Source: Nordella sp. HKS 07 (lineage in GTDB: Bacteria > Pseudomonadota > Alphaproteobacteria > Rhizobiales > Aestuariivirgaceae). From it: 64,000 nucleotides of DNA. Where the stretch lies: contig NZ_CP049258.1 of assembly GCF_011046735.1 (NCBI RefSeq), positions 3,366,001 through 3,430,000 on the forward strand. Direction: 5' to 3'. Below, one piece after another: positions 17,840 through 26,732 of this stretch. The first letter of the stretch is position 1; every line of letters begins with the position of its first letter. Position numbers and translations under genes: made by a program. The notes under the pieces are model-generated. The model did no database searches. It saw nothing but the letters and a program-made list of their open reading frames with translations, and was not told the origin of the DNA.

Positions 17840-18763
17840 CTACCCCTTGCGCAGCATCGACGAGGGCGGCGGCGAGGGGATCTGGAGCTTGTCGTAATAG
17901 GGCAGCTTGTCGACGCGCGCCTGATAGGTGCCCTTCTTGCGCAGGCTCTGCACATGGCCGGCAATATCCTCCAGCCGGGCGAACCAGACATCGCCGGTAT
18001 TCAGCATATACTCGATCATCTTCTCGATCCGGAGCCAGCGCGACAGCCGCCCGCTGACGAAAGGATGCCACACGCCGATCCATAAGCCACCGCCGGCGGT
18101 GCGCATCGCCTCGAACTCGGCCATGAAGGTCTCCATGGCGCGGTCGGGCGACATGATCTGGAACATATAATTCAGATCGATCGAATGCACATAGGGCGGC
18201 CAGTCGTCGAGCGCCCAGCTTGACGGCAATTCGACGATCTCGCCCTTGCCATTGTCAAGGATATAGGGGACGTCGTCGCCCATCAGCGAAGAGTCATAGA
18301 GGAAGCCTTCCTCGACCAGGAGATCGGTCGTGTGGATCGAGTAATTGTAGAGCGGCGAGCGGTTGCCGCGCGGCCGTTTGCCGGTGTGTTTCTCGATGAC
18401 GGCGATCGATCGCTGCATCCAATATTGCTCCTCGCTGCGTGACAGCGAATTGGGCGCCTCATGGATATAGCCGTGGAAACCGACCTCGTGACCGTCCTTG
18501 ACCATCGCTTCCACCGCCTGTGGATATTGCTCGATGCACCAGGCGGGAACGAAGAAGGTCTGCTTGAGGCCGTAGCGGCGATAGCCGTCGAGGATGCGCG
18601 GCACACCGACTTCGGGCCCGTATTTCAGCATCGACATGGTCGATACGCGGGTGATCGAATCCTGCGGATGCTCGATGTGCACGAGGCTGTCGGCATCCAT
18701 GTCGAAAGTGATGGCCACGGCGACCTTTGCGCCATTGGGCCACGGAACGGGACGTCTGATCAT
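17840..18763 (-). CDS. Polysaccharide deacetylase family protein (PuuE/cyclic imidase-like)
   Basis: The 307-residue protein belongs to the NodB-fold family. Seen are TFDMDADSL near the N-terminus, VGFHGYIHE for the metal site, and GNRSPLYNYS. These patterns and its soluble nature (no signal peptide) resemble the branch that includes the PuuE allantoinase and bacterial cyclic imide hydrolases rather than sugar deacetylases. I chose the ATG at 18763. In this operon, opening a cyclic imide, hydantoin or ureide ring is a more likely role than polysaccharide deacetylation; that is inference. Confidence 0.83.
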   Translation of the reverse strand: MIRRPVPWPNGAKVAVAITFDMDADSLVHIEHPQDSITRVSTMSMLKYGPEVGVPRILDGYRRYGLKQTFFVPAWCIEQYPQAVEAMVKDGHEVGFHGYIHEAPNSLSRSEEQYWMQRSIAVIEKHTGKRPRGNRSPLYNYSIHTTDLLVEEGFLYDSSLMGDDVPYILDNGKGEIVELPSSWALDDWPPYVHSIDLNYMFQIMSPDRAMETFMAEFEAMRTAGGGLWIGVWHPFVSGRLSRWLRIEKMIEYMLNTGDVWFARLEDIAGHVQSLRKKGTYQARVDKLPYYDKLQIPSPPPSSMLRKG

Positions 18764-18777
18764 GGCTCTGTCCGTTG

Positions 18778-19377
18778 TCAGGAGAGGATCTGGTAGTGGG
18801 CTTCGACGGGCTTGCCCTTGTTGATCGGCAGGATGTCCTGCGGGCATGCCGACATGGCGATGACACAGTCCATCATGGCGCGCAGGATGACATAGTCGCC
18901 GGCCTTCGATACGGGCTCACCCCACCCCGTCTTGCCGTCGGGCGCCACCGGGATGTTCATCCACAGATTGAGCGGGCTCGGCACTTCTGGTGGTGTCAGC
19001 CCGATCTGGCGCATGCCGGCATAGAGATTATCGGTGCAGTTGTCGTGATATTCGGTGCAGCCGAGGAGTCCGTAGCGATAGTCGTCGCAAGCAGCGAGAA
19101 GCGTGTCATGGATGCCTGGCGAGGTGTCTTCCTCGAAGAACAGGATGGGCCGGCGCCGGTTGGTGTGGAGATTGTGGCCCTTGGTCGGGAAAATCGTGCC
19201 GATGGTAGGCCGCAGATGCTCGTTCGACATGAATTCATGCAGGTCTTCGGCGCTGAAGGCCCAGGTATCGACGACCTGATGCCCATGCGTGTTGATGATC
19301 TTGATGGCCTGGCCCTTGGTGAGGCGGCAGGCCCGGCCCTTGCGGGCAGGCAGCGTCAACAGTTCTGATGCGGACAT
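18778..19377 (-). CDS. DUF1989 / urea carboxylase-associated family protein
   Basis: The 199-residue protein shows the DUF1989 pattern: INTHGHQVVDTWAF, GRxLHTN-like GHNLHTNRRRPI, then CTEYHDNCTDN and NLWMNIPV. His and Cys residues could bind a metal. I prefer the ATG at 19377, which has GGAGAAG six bases upstream; an ATG four codons earlier lacks a ribosome site. Relatives accompany urea carboxylase and act in ureide and carboxyguanidine breakdown. It lies 14 bp from the deacetylase-like gene and 13 bp after the lyase gene, in one operon. Confidence 0.85.
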   Translation of the reverse strand: MSASELLTLPARKGRACRLTKGQAIKIINTHGHQVVDTWAFSAEDLHEFMSNEHLRPTIGTIFPTKGHNLHTNRRRPILFFEEDTSPGIHDTLLAACDDYRYGLLGCTEYHDNCTDNLYAGMRQIGLTPPEVPSPLNLWMNIPVAPDGKTGWGEPVSKAGDYVILRAMMDCVIAMSACPQDILPINKGKPVEAHYQILS

Positions 19378-19390
19378 TTTCTTCTCCATT

Positions 19391-20926
19391 TTATGGGCAG
19401 GAACTGGCCGAGCTCAAAGCGAGGTCGGGCGGAAGCATAGCGAGGAACGCGCCGGAAAGGACCAAATCCTTCACCGCCGCGATGTCGGGCGCGAAGAATC
19501 GGTCTTCCTCATAGGCTGGAACAAGTCGGCGGATCCTGGCGTGAATATCTTCGAGGAGTTTGCTGGAGCGCGCAGGACGGCGGAATTCCAGCCCCTGACA
19601 GGCGGCCAGAAGCTCGATGGCGAGGATCGCCGCGACGTTGTCCGCCATGTCGGCGAGACGCCGCGCGGCGAAGGTCGCCATACTGACGAAGTCCTCGTGA
19701 TTGGCGGTGGTGGGGATGGAATCGACGCTTGCCGGATGGGCGAGCGACTTGTTTTCGCTGGCGAGTGCGGCGGCCGTCACCTGGGCCACCATGAATCCTG
19801 AATCGAGGCCGGTTTCCTTGACGAGAAAGGCCGGCAGCCGGCTATGATGGGGATCGGTGAGCATCGCGATACGCCGCTCCGACATGGCGCCGATCTCCGC
19901 CAGAGCGACCGCGATCATGTCGGCGGCCATGCCCACCGGCTCGGCATGGAAATTCCCGCCATAGAGAATGTCGCCGCTCTCGGCGTCGACCATGGGATTG
20001 TCGGTCCAGGCATTGATCTCATGCCCGATGACCGTCGCCGCATGACGCAGCTGATCGAGGCAGGCGCCCATCACTTGCGGCTGGCATCTGAGGCAATAGG
20101 GATCCTGGAGGCGTCCATTGACGCGCGCGTCGACGCGGATGCCGCTCTCGGCGAGAAGCATGCGCAGCATACCGGCAACGGCGATCTGACCAGGCTGGCC
20201 GCGCGCCTGATGCAGGCGGGCGTCGAACGCCATGTCCTGGCCGTGCGCCGCCTCTACGCTGAGCGCGCCCGCGACGAGTGCTGCCGCGAGCAGTTCCTCG
20301 GCGCGGAAGAGGCCGGCGACCGCGAAGGATGTGGAGGCCTGAGTGCCGTTCACGATCGAAAGGCCTTCCTTTGCCGCGAACTTGAAGGGCTTGAGCCCGG
20401 CCGCCTCGAGCGCCGCCGTGGCGGATACGATGCAGCCGGCATGAAGGACATCGCCCGTTCCGATCAAGGCGGCGCCCATATGGGCCAGCGGCGCAAGGTC
20501 GCCCGAGGCGCCGACCGAACCTTTGCTTGGAACGCAAGGGGTGATGTCGTGGTTGAGGAGCGCCAATATGGCTTCGGCCAGTTGCGGTCGTGCACCCGAG
20601 CGCCCCGTTGCCAGCGCCGACGCCTTGAGCAGCATCATGCGGCGCACATCGTTCCGGCCCATGAACTCGCCAGTCCCGGCCGCGTTGGAGACGATGAGCC
20701 GTCGTTGCAACTCGTCGAGGTCGCGCGCCGAGATCAGATGACCAGACAGCGTGCCGAAGCCGGTATTGACGCCATAGGTGGTGATGCCTTGCGCGATACG
20801 ATCCTCGACGACCTGCCGCGACTGCGCCATGCGTTGGCGATCGGCGGGCGCGAGTTCGAGCTCCATATCCTGCGCGGAGAAGTCGCGCAGATCCTTCAGG
20901 GTCAGCGTGCCCGGTTTAAGCAACAT
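19391..20926 (-). CDS. Aromatic amino acid lyase, MIO type (HAL/PAL superfamily)
   Basis: The 511-residue protein has the Ala-Ser-Gly triad (140-142 in GSVGASGDLAPLAHM) that cyclises to the MIO cofactor, the Tyr51 loop (TTYGVNTGFGTL) and other family motifs (NGTQAS, TDNPMVDAE). At the position where histidine ammonia-lyases carry a His (SHAAG), this protein has Asn81 (SNAAGTG), so histidine is not a safe substrate call. No urocanase or imidazolonepropionase is nearby. It ends the run after the BMP-type transporter genes (4 bp gap) and may start breakdown of the imported compound by ammonia (or amine) elimination. Confidence 0.88.
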   Translation of the reverse strand: MLLKPGTLTLKDLRDFSAQDMELELAPADRQRMAQSRQVVEDRIAQGITTYGVNTGFGTLSGHLISARDLDELQRRLIVSNAAGTGEFMGRNDVRRMMLLKASALATGRSGARPQLAEAILALLNHDITPCVPSKGSVGASGDLAPLAHMGAALIGTGDVLHAGCIVSATAALEAAGLKPFKFAAKEGLSIVNGTQASTSFAVAGLFRAEELLAAALVAGALSVEAAHGQDMAFDARLHQARGQPGQIAVAGMLRMLLAESGIRVDARVNGRLQDPYCLRCQPQVMGACLDQLRHAATVIGHEINAWTDNPMVDAESGDILYGGNFHAEPVGMAADMIAVALAEIGAMSERRIAMLTDPHHSRLPAFLVKETGLDSGFMVAQVTAAALASENKSLAHPASVDSIPTTANHEDFVSMATFAARRLADMADNVAAILAIELLAACQGLEFRRPARSSKLLEDIHARIRRLVPAYEEDRFFAPDIAAVKDLVLSGAFLAMLPPDLALSSASSCP

Positions 20927-20930
20927 GTCT

Positions 20931-21875
20931 TCAGGTCTTGGATTCGCGTTGATAGGGCACGCCCACCGCCGCCGGCGGTTTCACCCGGCCATAGAGGCCG
21001 ATAAGGGCGAGGATGGAGGCGACATAGGGGAGAGCGGTGAAGATCTGATAGGGCACGGACGGATTGGCGAATTGCAGCCTGAGCTGCAGCGCGTCGCAGA
21101 AACCGAAGAACCACGAAGCGAGCAATGCACCGATCGGATCCCAGCGGCCGAGGATGATCGCGGCGAGCGCGATGAAGCCCTTGCCGGCGCTCATATGTTC
21201 GGTGAAGACGAAAACCTGCGACACGACGATATAGGCACCGCCGAGGCCGGCGAGCGCGCCACTCAGCAGCACGCAGGCGAAGCGCACCGAATAGACAGGA
21301 ACGCCGGCAGAATCGGCGGCTCCCGGGTTTTCGCCGGTCGCCCTGACAGAGAGGCCCCAGGCGCTCTTGTAGATCAGCCAATAGAGGAAGGGCACGAGCA
21401 GATAGAGGAAATAGATGAGCGGATCCTGGTCGAAGAAGATCGGCCCGATGAAAGGAATTTTGGACAGACCCGATATGGCCCAGGGCGTGAAGCCGGGCAG
21501 CGTCTTGGTCGTGGCATTGAGGCCGAAGATCAGGCGCGCCAGGAAGGCGGTCAGGCCCAGGGCGACGAGATTGATGGCGATACCGCAGACGATCTGATTG
21601 ACCTTCAGGCGGATCGACAGGAGGCCGAGAACGCCGCCGCCCAGCATGCCGCACAATATGCCGACGAGCACGCCGCCAAGGGGATTGCCAGTGAGGAAGG
21701 TGCCGAGTGCCGCGCCGAAGGCGCCCGACAGCATCATGCCTTCGAGCCCGACATTATATATGCCGCCTCGCTCGCAGATGACGCCGCCGAGCGCGGCGAA
21801 GGCGATCGGCACCATGAGGCGCAGGCTGGTGCGCAACAGGTCGGTGATCAGCGCCAGATCCAGAAACTCAAGCAT
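20931..21875 (-). CDS. ABC transporter permease, nucleoside/BMP-associated type (YufQ-like)
   Basis: The 314-residue inner-membrane protein has about eight to nine helices and the family pattern GVICERGGIYNVGLEGMMLSGAF. It overlaps the other permease gene by 8 bp. Together with that permease, the double ATPase and the lipoprotein-like BMP binding protein, it forms an importer of the type that carries nucleosides and related purine-like compounds. Confidence 0.92.
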   Translation of the reverse strand: MLEFLDLALITDLLRTSLRLMVPIAFAALGGVICERGGIYNVGLEGMMLSGAFGAALGTFLTGNPLGGVLVGILCGMLGGGVLGLLSIRLKVNQIVCGIAINLVALGLTAFLARLIFGLNATTKTLPGFTPWAISGLSKIPFIGPIFFDQDPLIYFLYLLVPFLYWLIYKSAWGLSVRATGENPGAADSAGVPVYSVRFACVLLSGALAGLGGAYIVVSQVFVFTEHMSAGKGFIALAAIILGRWDPIGALLASWFFGFCDALQLRLQFANPSVPYQIFTALPYVASILALIGLYGRVKPPAAVGVPYQRESKT

Positions 21876-22962
21876 TCTGCTTCTCCCCCAGCGTGACCGC
21901 CGCTTCCATGGCGCGTCGCCGCGCCAGGATCTTGCCCCAGCGCGAATCGCTGAATTTGATGGCGAGGCTGGCGGCGACGAAGATGACGACGAGGCCCTGG
22001 ATGGCGTCGATCACCGTACTGTCGACGCCGACGGCCCGTTGCATGAACTGCGCGCCGGATCTCAGTCCTGAGAAAAACAGCGCGGAGATGGGAACGAGGA
22101 TCGGGTTGGCGGCCGCCATGAAGGCGACGACGATGCCGTCGAAGCCGTAGCCGGGACTGAACATATGGAACAGGCGATATTTGACGCCAAGAATCTCGAA
22201 GGCGCCGGCGAGACCGGCCAGCGCGCCGCCAAGCGCCATGGTGGCAACCATCTGCCTCTGCACGAAGATGCCGGCATAGCGCGCCGCCTGGGGATTGCTG
22301 CCGACCGTCGTGATGGCGAAGCCGAAGGTCGTGTATTTGAGGGCGAGCGCCAGGGCTATGGCGAGCAGCACGCCGACGATGGCGCCGATATGCGCGTCCG
22401 TCGGGTTCATGATGTGCGGCAGGAACAGGCCGGACGGAATCTCGGCCGAATAGGGGTAGGGTGCGCCTTCCTCCATCATCGGGCCGCCCGCGGCATAGCT
22501 GACGATATTGATGCCGACATAATTGAGCAGCAGCGTCACGATGACTTCGTTGATGCCGCGATAAGCCTTCAGATAGCCGGCGATCGCCGCCCAGAAGGCG
22601 CCGCCCGCCGCACCCGCGAGCGTGCAGATGAGGAGATGCAGCGGCCAGTACATTTCCGGCAGATAGAGGGCGGCGATGGCGCAGAACAGCGCGCCCATAT
22701 AGATCTGGCCCTCGGCGCCGACATTGAAGAGGCCGGCCTGCAGCGGAATGGCGACGGCGAGACCGGCGAGCAGAATGGGCGAGAACTTCACCAGCGTGGC
22801 GCCGAAGCCGTAATAGTCGAAGAACGCTTCGCCGAAGAGCGAGCGATAGGCTTCGATCGGATTGGCGCCGGCGACCAGGATCAGGACCGATCCGGCGAGC
22901 AATGCCAGAAGCACCGCCCACACCGTCTTGGTCACGAAGAGGAATTGCATGAACCGCGCCAT
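21868..22962 (-). CDS. ABC transporter permease, nucleoside/BMP-associated type (YufP-like)
   Basis: The 364-residue inner-membrane protein has the pattern IPLQAGLFNVGAEGQIYMGALF shared with its partner permease. I chose the ATG at 22962 (MARFMQFLFV), which overlaps the ATPase stop by one base (TGATG), so translation is coupled. An upstream in-frame start would add a charged segment that is a shadow of the ATPase gene. Confidence 0.92.
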   Translation of the reverse strand: MARFMQFLFVTKTVWAVLLALLAGSVLILVAGANPIEAYRSLFGEAFFDYYGFGATLVKFSPILLAGLAVAIPLQAGLFNVGAEGQIYMGALFCAIAALYLPEMYWPLHLLICTLAGAAGGAFWAAIAGYLKAYRGINEVIVTLLLNYVGINIVSYAAGGPMMEEGAPYPYSAEIPSGLFLPHIMNPTDAHIGAIVGVLLAIALALALKYTTFGFAITTVGSNPQAARYAGIFVQRQMVATMALGGALAGLAGAFEILGVKYRLFHMFSPGYGFDGIVVAFMAAANPILVPISALFFSGLRSGAQFMQRAVGVDSTVIDAIQGLVVIFVAASLAIKFSDSRWGKILARRRAMEAAVTLGEKQNA

Positions 22963-24476
22963 CAGGCGGCCTCCCCTTTCACGCCCGCCATCAGTTCGCC
23001 CAGACGCTCGCCGGTCGCTTCCTCCGGCGCCAGAATGCCGGTGATGACACCGCGGCACATCACCGCGATGCGGTCCGATATATCCATGACATGTTCGAGC
23101 TCGGTGGAAATATAGAGAACGCCGACGCCCGCTTTCTTGAGATCGAAGATGGTGTTCTGCACGAATTCGATGGCGCCGATATCGAGACCCTTGCAGGCCT
23201 GCATGATCACCAGGATCCGCGGCCGGGCCTCGATCTCGCGCGCCAGGATGACCTTCTGCTGATTGCCGCCCGACAGAAAGCGGGCCAGCTGCTGCGGCGA
23301 GCGCAGGCGCACGTCGTAGCGCTTGACGAGCTCGATGGCGTTCTTTGCCATATAAGCGAAATCGAGGATGCCGCGATGCGAGGCGGGGGGGCGATCATAG
23401 TCGCGTAGGACGAGATTCGTCGCCACCGGATAGTCGAGGACGAGGCCGGTCGTCTGCCGGTCCTCGGGCACGAAGCCGATGCCGGCTTCGTTCTTGCGCT
23501 GCTTCACCCCGAGGCGGGTGATGTCGCGGCCCGAGACCTCGAGCGCGCCGCTGTCGAGAGGGCGCAGGCCGGCGATCACTTCGCTGAGCTCGCGCTGGCC
23601 GTTGCCGTCGACGCCGGTCACGCCGAGCACTTCGCCCTCATGCAGCTCGAAGCTGAGATTGTCGAGCGCCTTGACACCCCTGTCGTTGGTGGCGACAAGA
23701 TCACGGGCCGTGAGGATGACCTTGCCGGGCGTGGTTTTCACACGCTTGAGATTCATGATCACGTCGCGCCCGACCATGCGCCGGGCGAGCTGGCGCGGCG
23801 TCGTGTCCTTGGCATCGATCTCATCGGTGACCTTGCCGTGGCGCATGACCGTCACGCGGTCGGCCACCTGCATGACCTCTTCGAGCTTGTGGGTGATGAG
23901 CAGGATGGTGTGATTGGCGGCCCTGAGCGCCCTGAGGCTTTCGAGGAAGGAGCCGATCTCGCTCGGTGCCAGCACACTGGTTGGTTCATCGAGGATGAGG
24001 ACTTCGGCCTTGCGATAGAGGGCTTTGAGGATCTCGACGCGCTGGCGCATGCCCATGGGGAGCGTCCATATCTGCGCGGTCGGATCGATGTCGAAGCCGA
24101 TCTTGGTGCTCAATTCGCGGATGCGGCTCTCATGGGTCGTGAAATTGACGGTGCTGAGGCCGCCGCTCAGACCCAGCACGATGTTCTCGGTGACGGTCAG
24201 CGAATTCACCAGCATGAAATGCTGATGGATCATGCCGATGCCGTCGGCGATGGCGTCGGCGGGCGACGCCAGCCTGAGTTCCTTACCGTCGAGCAGGATG
24301 CGGCCCTCATCGGGCTGGTAGAGCCCGTAGAGGATGTTCATCAATGTGGTCTTGCCGGCGCCGTTCTCGCCGAGAATGGCGTGGATCGCGCCCTTGGCGA
24401 TCTTGATATCGATGTTGTCGAGCGCCTTGAACTCGCCAAACGACTTGCTGATCCCATCGATGACAATGTGATCCAT
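22962..24476 (-). CDS. ABC transporter ATPase with two nucleotide-binding domains (YufO-like)
   Basis: The protein has 504 residues from the ATG at 24476 (MDHIVIDGIS); a GTG five codons upstream is possible. The first half has a standard Walker A (GENGAGKTT) and Walker B (LILDEPTSVL). In the second half the P-loop is altered (TGVDGNGQRE), the signature is LSGGNQQKV, and Walker B is degenerate (VIMQACKGLDIG). This asymmetry is normal for the sugar/nucleoside importer family. It energises the two permeases downstream. Confidence 0.92.
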   Translation of the reverse strand: MDHIVIDGISKSFGEFKALDNIDIKIAKGAIHAILGENGAGKTTLMNILYGLYQPDEGRILLDGKELRLASPADAIADGIGMIHQHFMLVNSLTVTENIVLGLSGGLSTVNFTTHESRIRELSTKIGFDIDPTAQIWTLPMGMRQRVEILKALYRKAEVLILDEPTSVLAPSEIGSFLESLRALRAANHTILLITHKLEEVMQVADRVTVMRHGKVTDEIDAKDTTPRQLARRMVGRDVIMNLKRVKTTPGKVILTARDLVATNDRGVKALDNLSFELHEGEVLGVTGVDGNGQRELSEVIAGLRPLDSGALEVSGRDITRLGVKQRKNEAGIGFVPEDRQTTGLVLDYPVATNLVLRDYDRPPASHRGILDFAYMAKNAIELVKRYDVRLRSPQQLARFLSGGNQQKVILAREIEARPRILVIMQACKGLDIGAIEFVQNTIFDLKKAGVGVLYISTELEHVMDISDRIAVMCRGVITGILAPEEATGERLGELMAGVKGEAA

Positions 24477-24514
24477 CACCCGCCCACTCACCTGATCCGC
24501 AATGCAAATGATAA

Positions 24515-24539
24515 GGGGACGCCTCTCACGAGGCGCCCC
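24515..24539 (-). promoter_or_regulatory. Intercistronic stem-loop after the binding-protein gene
   Basis: Arms GGGG-A-CGCCTC and GAGGCG-CCCC form a strong hairpin with a TCAC loop in the 74-bp gap between the binding-protein gene and the ATPase gene. No T-run follows. Such stem-loops often protect the binding-protein part of the transcript and lower expression of the downstream transporter genes. Confidence 0.55.
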
Positions 24540-24550
24540 CGGTCACATCG

Positions 24551-25504
24551 TTACGGCTTGAGTTCGCCGGATTTCATCTTCTCGGCGAGCGCCAGCACCT
24601 CGGCCTTGACTTCTTCCGGAACGGCGGAGTGGAAGGTGCCGATACGGGCCGCTTCGGGCGTCGACAGGTCGAAATTGTAGTTCTTGCCCTCGAGCTTGCC
24701 CTCCTGAGCGAGCTTGAGATAGTCGAGCATGGCGCCCTTGATGTCGAAGATGGCCGACTGGAGTACGGTGTCCGGCCAGTCGCTGATCGCATCGTAATAG
24801 AGCCCGAAAGCCCACACGCCCTTTTCCTTGGCGGCCTGCAGGCTGCCGATCACCGCATTGTCCATGGTCGGGAAGATCACGTCGGCGCCCTGGGAGATCT
24901 GGTTGAGGGCGGCTTCCTTGCCCTTGGCGATGTCGTCCCAGTCATTCGTGTAGGCGGTGAAGACCTCCGTGCCGCCGGCATCCTTGAAGCCCTTTTCGTA
25001 GCTCGCATTGAGATCGAGGGAGAATTTGATCTTCTGTCCGCCGATCCAGCCGGCCTTGCCGGTCTTGGACATCTTGCCGGCAATATAGCCCATGAGATAG
25101 CCGAATTGCGAAAAGTTGAAGTCGGCCGAGGCGATATTGCCTTCGCCCTGCTGGCCGTTATTCACGACGAAGATCGTGTCGGGATATTTGGAGGCCACGC
25201 GCTTGGCGGCATCCTGGAATTCGCCGCCATGGCCGATCACCACCTTGTAGCCGCGCCTGGCATAGTCGGCCATCGCCTCGGCCTGATCGGCCTGCGCGAC
25301 CTTTTCGCTATAGGCGACCTCGATGCCGAGCTTCTCCTTGGCCTGGAGAATGCCTTCATAGCCGGACTGGCTCCAGGATTTGTCCGTGATGTTGCCCGGC
25401 ATCACGATGGCCACTTTCATGGTGTCCGCCGAGGCCGGCCTGAGGACGGCAATGCTCGCCGCCGTTCCACACAGGGCAATGAACGATCTTCTGCTGATGA
25501 TCAT
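24551..25504 (-). CDS. BMP family ABC transporter substrate-binding protein
   Basis: The 317-residue protein belongs to the Bmp/PnrA/Med family (VAIVMPGNITDKSWSQSGYE, then YKVVIGHGGEFQDAAKRVA). Its N-terminus SRRSFIALCGTAASIAV is a likely Tat signal, with cleavage near residue 26 after ASA. Relatives bind purine nucleosides or other small heterocycles. It is the first gene of the long minus-strand operon and is divergent from a LysR gene. Confidence 0.92.
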   Translation of the reverse strand: MIISRRSFIALCGTAASIAVLRPASADTMKVAIVMPGNITDKSWSQSGYEGILQAKEKLGIEVAYSEKVAQADQAEAMADYARRGYKVVIGHGGEFQDAAKRVASKYPDTIFVVNNGQQGEGNIASADFNFSQFGYLMGYIAGKMSKTGKAGWIGGQKIKFSLDLNASYEKGFKDAGGTEVFTAYTNDWDDIAKGKEAALNQISQGADVIFPTMDNAVIGSLQAAKEKGVWAFGLYYDAISDWPDTVLQSAIFDIKGAMLDYLKLAQEGKLEGKNYNFDLSTPEAARIGTFHSAVPEEVKAEVLALAEKMKSGELKP

Positions 25505-25633
25505 GACTGTTTTTCCTCACCGCACCAGTTGGTTTTGATGATTGTCCATGCGCCCGCAATGTCGCCGCGGGAGAATGGATGTGGTGCTCACTACAGTCTT
25601 GATCAGAATTCACTTATGATCGATATTAAATAA

Positions 25634-25650
25634 ATGAACTTTATTTTCAT
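25634..25650. promoter_or_regulatory. Candidate LysR operator in divergent promoter region
   Basis: An inverted repeat ATGAA-N7-TTCAT lies in an A/T-rich stretch 13 bp before the LysR start, in the gap shared with the divergent BMP-transporter operon. Position and symmetry fit a LysR autoregulatory site; this is not tested. Confidence 0.4.
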
Positions 25651-25662
25651 CTAGGATAAAGT

Positions 25663-26574
25663 ATGCACCGCGAGGCGAAGGCGCAGATCACCCTGGATGG
25701 CGTGGATGTCAATCTGCTCCGGATTTTCTGTGTCATCGTCGAGAGCAACGGGTTTTCGGCCGCGCAGGCGCGCATGAATGTCAGCGCCGCCTCGATCAGC
25801 AGCAAGATGGCGGCTCTTGAGGAGAGGTTGGGACTGCGCCTGTGCCAGCGTGGGCGCGCCGGTTTCGATCTGACCAGCGAAGGCCGCAAGGTCTATGAAG
25901 CGGCGACGGCGATCTTCAAATCGCATGTCTCCTTCGTGCGCGAAGTGAGCCAGTTGCGCGAGGAACTCGCCGGCCGCCTCGATATTGGTGTCGTCGATTC
26001 GACCGTGACCAATCCGGACATGCGCCTGCCGGATCTGGTGCGCCGCTTCAGCGTCAAATATCCAAATGTGCATCTCTCGCTGCAGATCAGGGAGCCGTCG
26101 CAGATCGAGCGCTCACTCCTCGAGGGCAGCATCAATATCGGCATCTCGGCCTTCTATCACCACGTGCCGGGGCTGAGCTATCGGCCCTTCATCAAGGAGC
26201 TGCATGAGCTCTATTGCGGGCGCGGTCATGCGCTTTTCGACCGGGCGCCCGACCATATCGAGATGGTGGAGCTGCGCGGCTGCCGATATGTCATCCGCAG
26301 CCATTTGCCGTCCAATGTCGAGCTCGCCCCCGACAGCGTGACGGGGGCGGCCACGGTCTCCGACATGGAGGCCATGGCGCATCTGGTTCTGTCGGGCCAG
26401 TTCATCGGCTTCATGCCGGTCCATTATGCCTCGATATGGACGCAGACCGATCGCATGCGCCCGATCCTGCCTGGGCGTTTCACCCATACATCGACTTTCG
26501 AGGTCGCGACCAATCTCGAGCAGAAACACGATCGCCTGACACTCGCCTTCCTGCAGGAGATCCGGGCGAATTAG
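25663..26574 (+). CDS. LysR family transcriptional regulator
   Basis: The 303-residue protein has an N-terminal winged helix-turn-helix (VNLLRIFCVIVESNGFSAAQARMN and SAASISSKMAALEERLG in the first 65 residues) and a C-terminal effector domain. It is divergent from the BMP-type transporter/lyase operon and probably controls it. It is clearly related to the LysR protein at 32590 (shared RIF-VIVE, RLG-RLC-RGR-GF-LT patterns), and each stands divergent to its own ABC operon. Confidence 0.92.
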   Translation: MHREAKAQITLDGVDVNLLRIFCVIVESNGFSAAQARMNVSAASISSKMAALEERLGLRLCQRGRAGFDLTSEGRKVYEAATAIFKSHVSFVREVSQLREELAGRLDIGVVDSTVTNPDMRLPDLVRRFSVKYPNVHLSLQIREPSQIERSLLEGSINIGISAFYHHVPGLSYRPFIKELHELYCGRGHALFDRAPDHIEMVELRGCRYVIRSHLPSNVELAPDSVTGAATVSDMEAMAHLVLSGQFIGFMPVHYASIWTQTDRMRPILPGRFTHTSTFEVATNLEQKHDRLTLAFLQEIRAN

Positions 26575-26587
26575 CACCTCCAAACCG

Positions 26588-26703
26588 TCATGGCCGCCCG
26601 GATGGCCGGGTTTAACCCGGCCATGGAGGCGGCCATCCAGCCTATCCGATCAACAGTTGCACGGCGTCGAGCCTGGATGGCCGGGTCAAGCCCGGCCATG
26701 ACG
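26588..26703. repeat. Palindromic repeats (ATGGCCGGGT..ACCCGGCCAT)
   Basis: Two copies of a unit with arms GATGGCCGGGT/ACCCGGCCAT lie in the gap between the convergent LysR gene and agmatinase-family gene, one near 26600 and one near 26675. The second has loop TCAAGC. They probably serve as a bidirectional transcript end. Confidence 0.75.
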
Positions 26704-26732
26704 AGGGGAGAGCGCCGCGCGCGATGTGGCGC

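Noticed and set aside
17840-18763. Sugar or chitin deacetylase role for the NodB-fold protein
   Set aside because: There is no export signal and the operon is one of small-molecule amide and ureide enzymes; the PuuE/cyclic imidase-like branch fits better.
19391-20926. Calling the lyase histidine ammonia-lyase (hutH)
   Set aside because: The selectivity residue is changed and no other hut gene is present, so the symbol is not safe.
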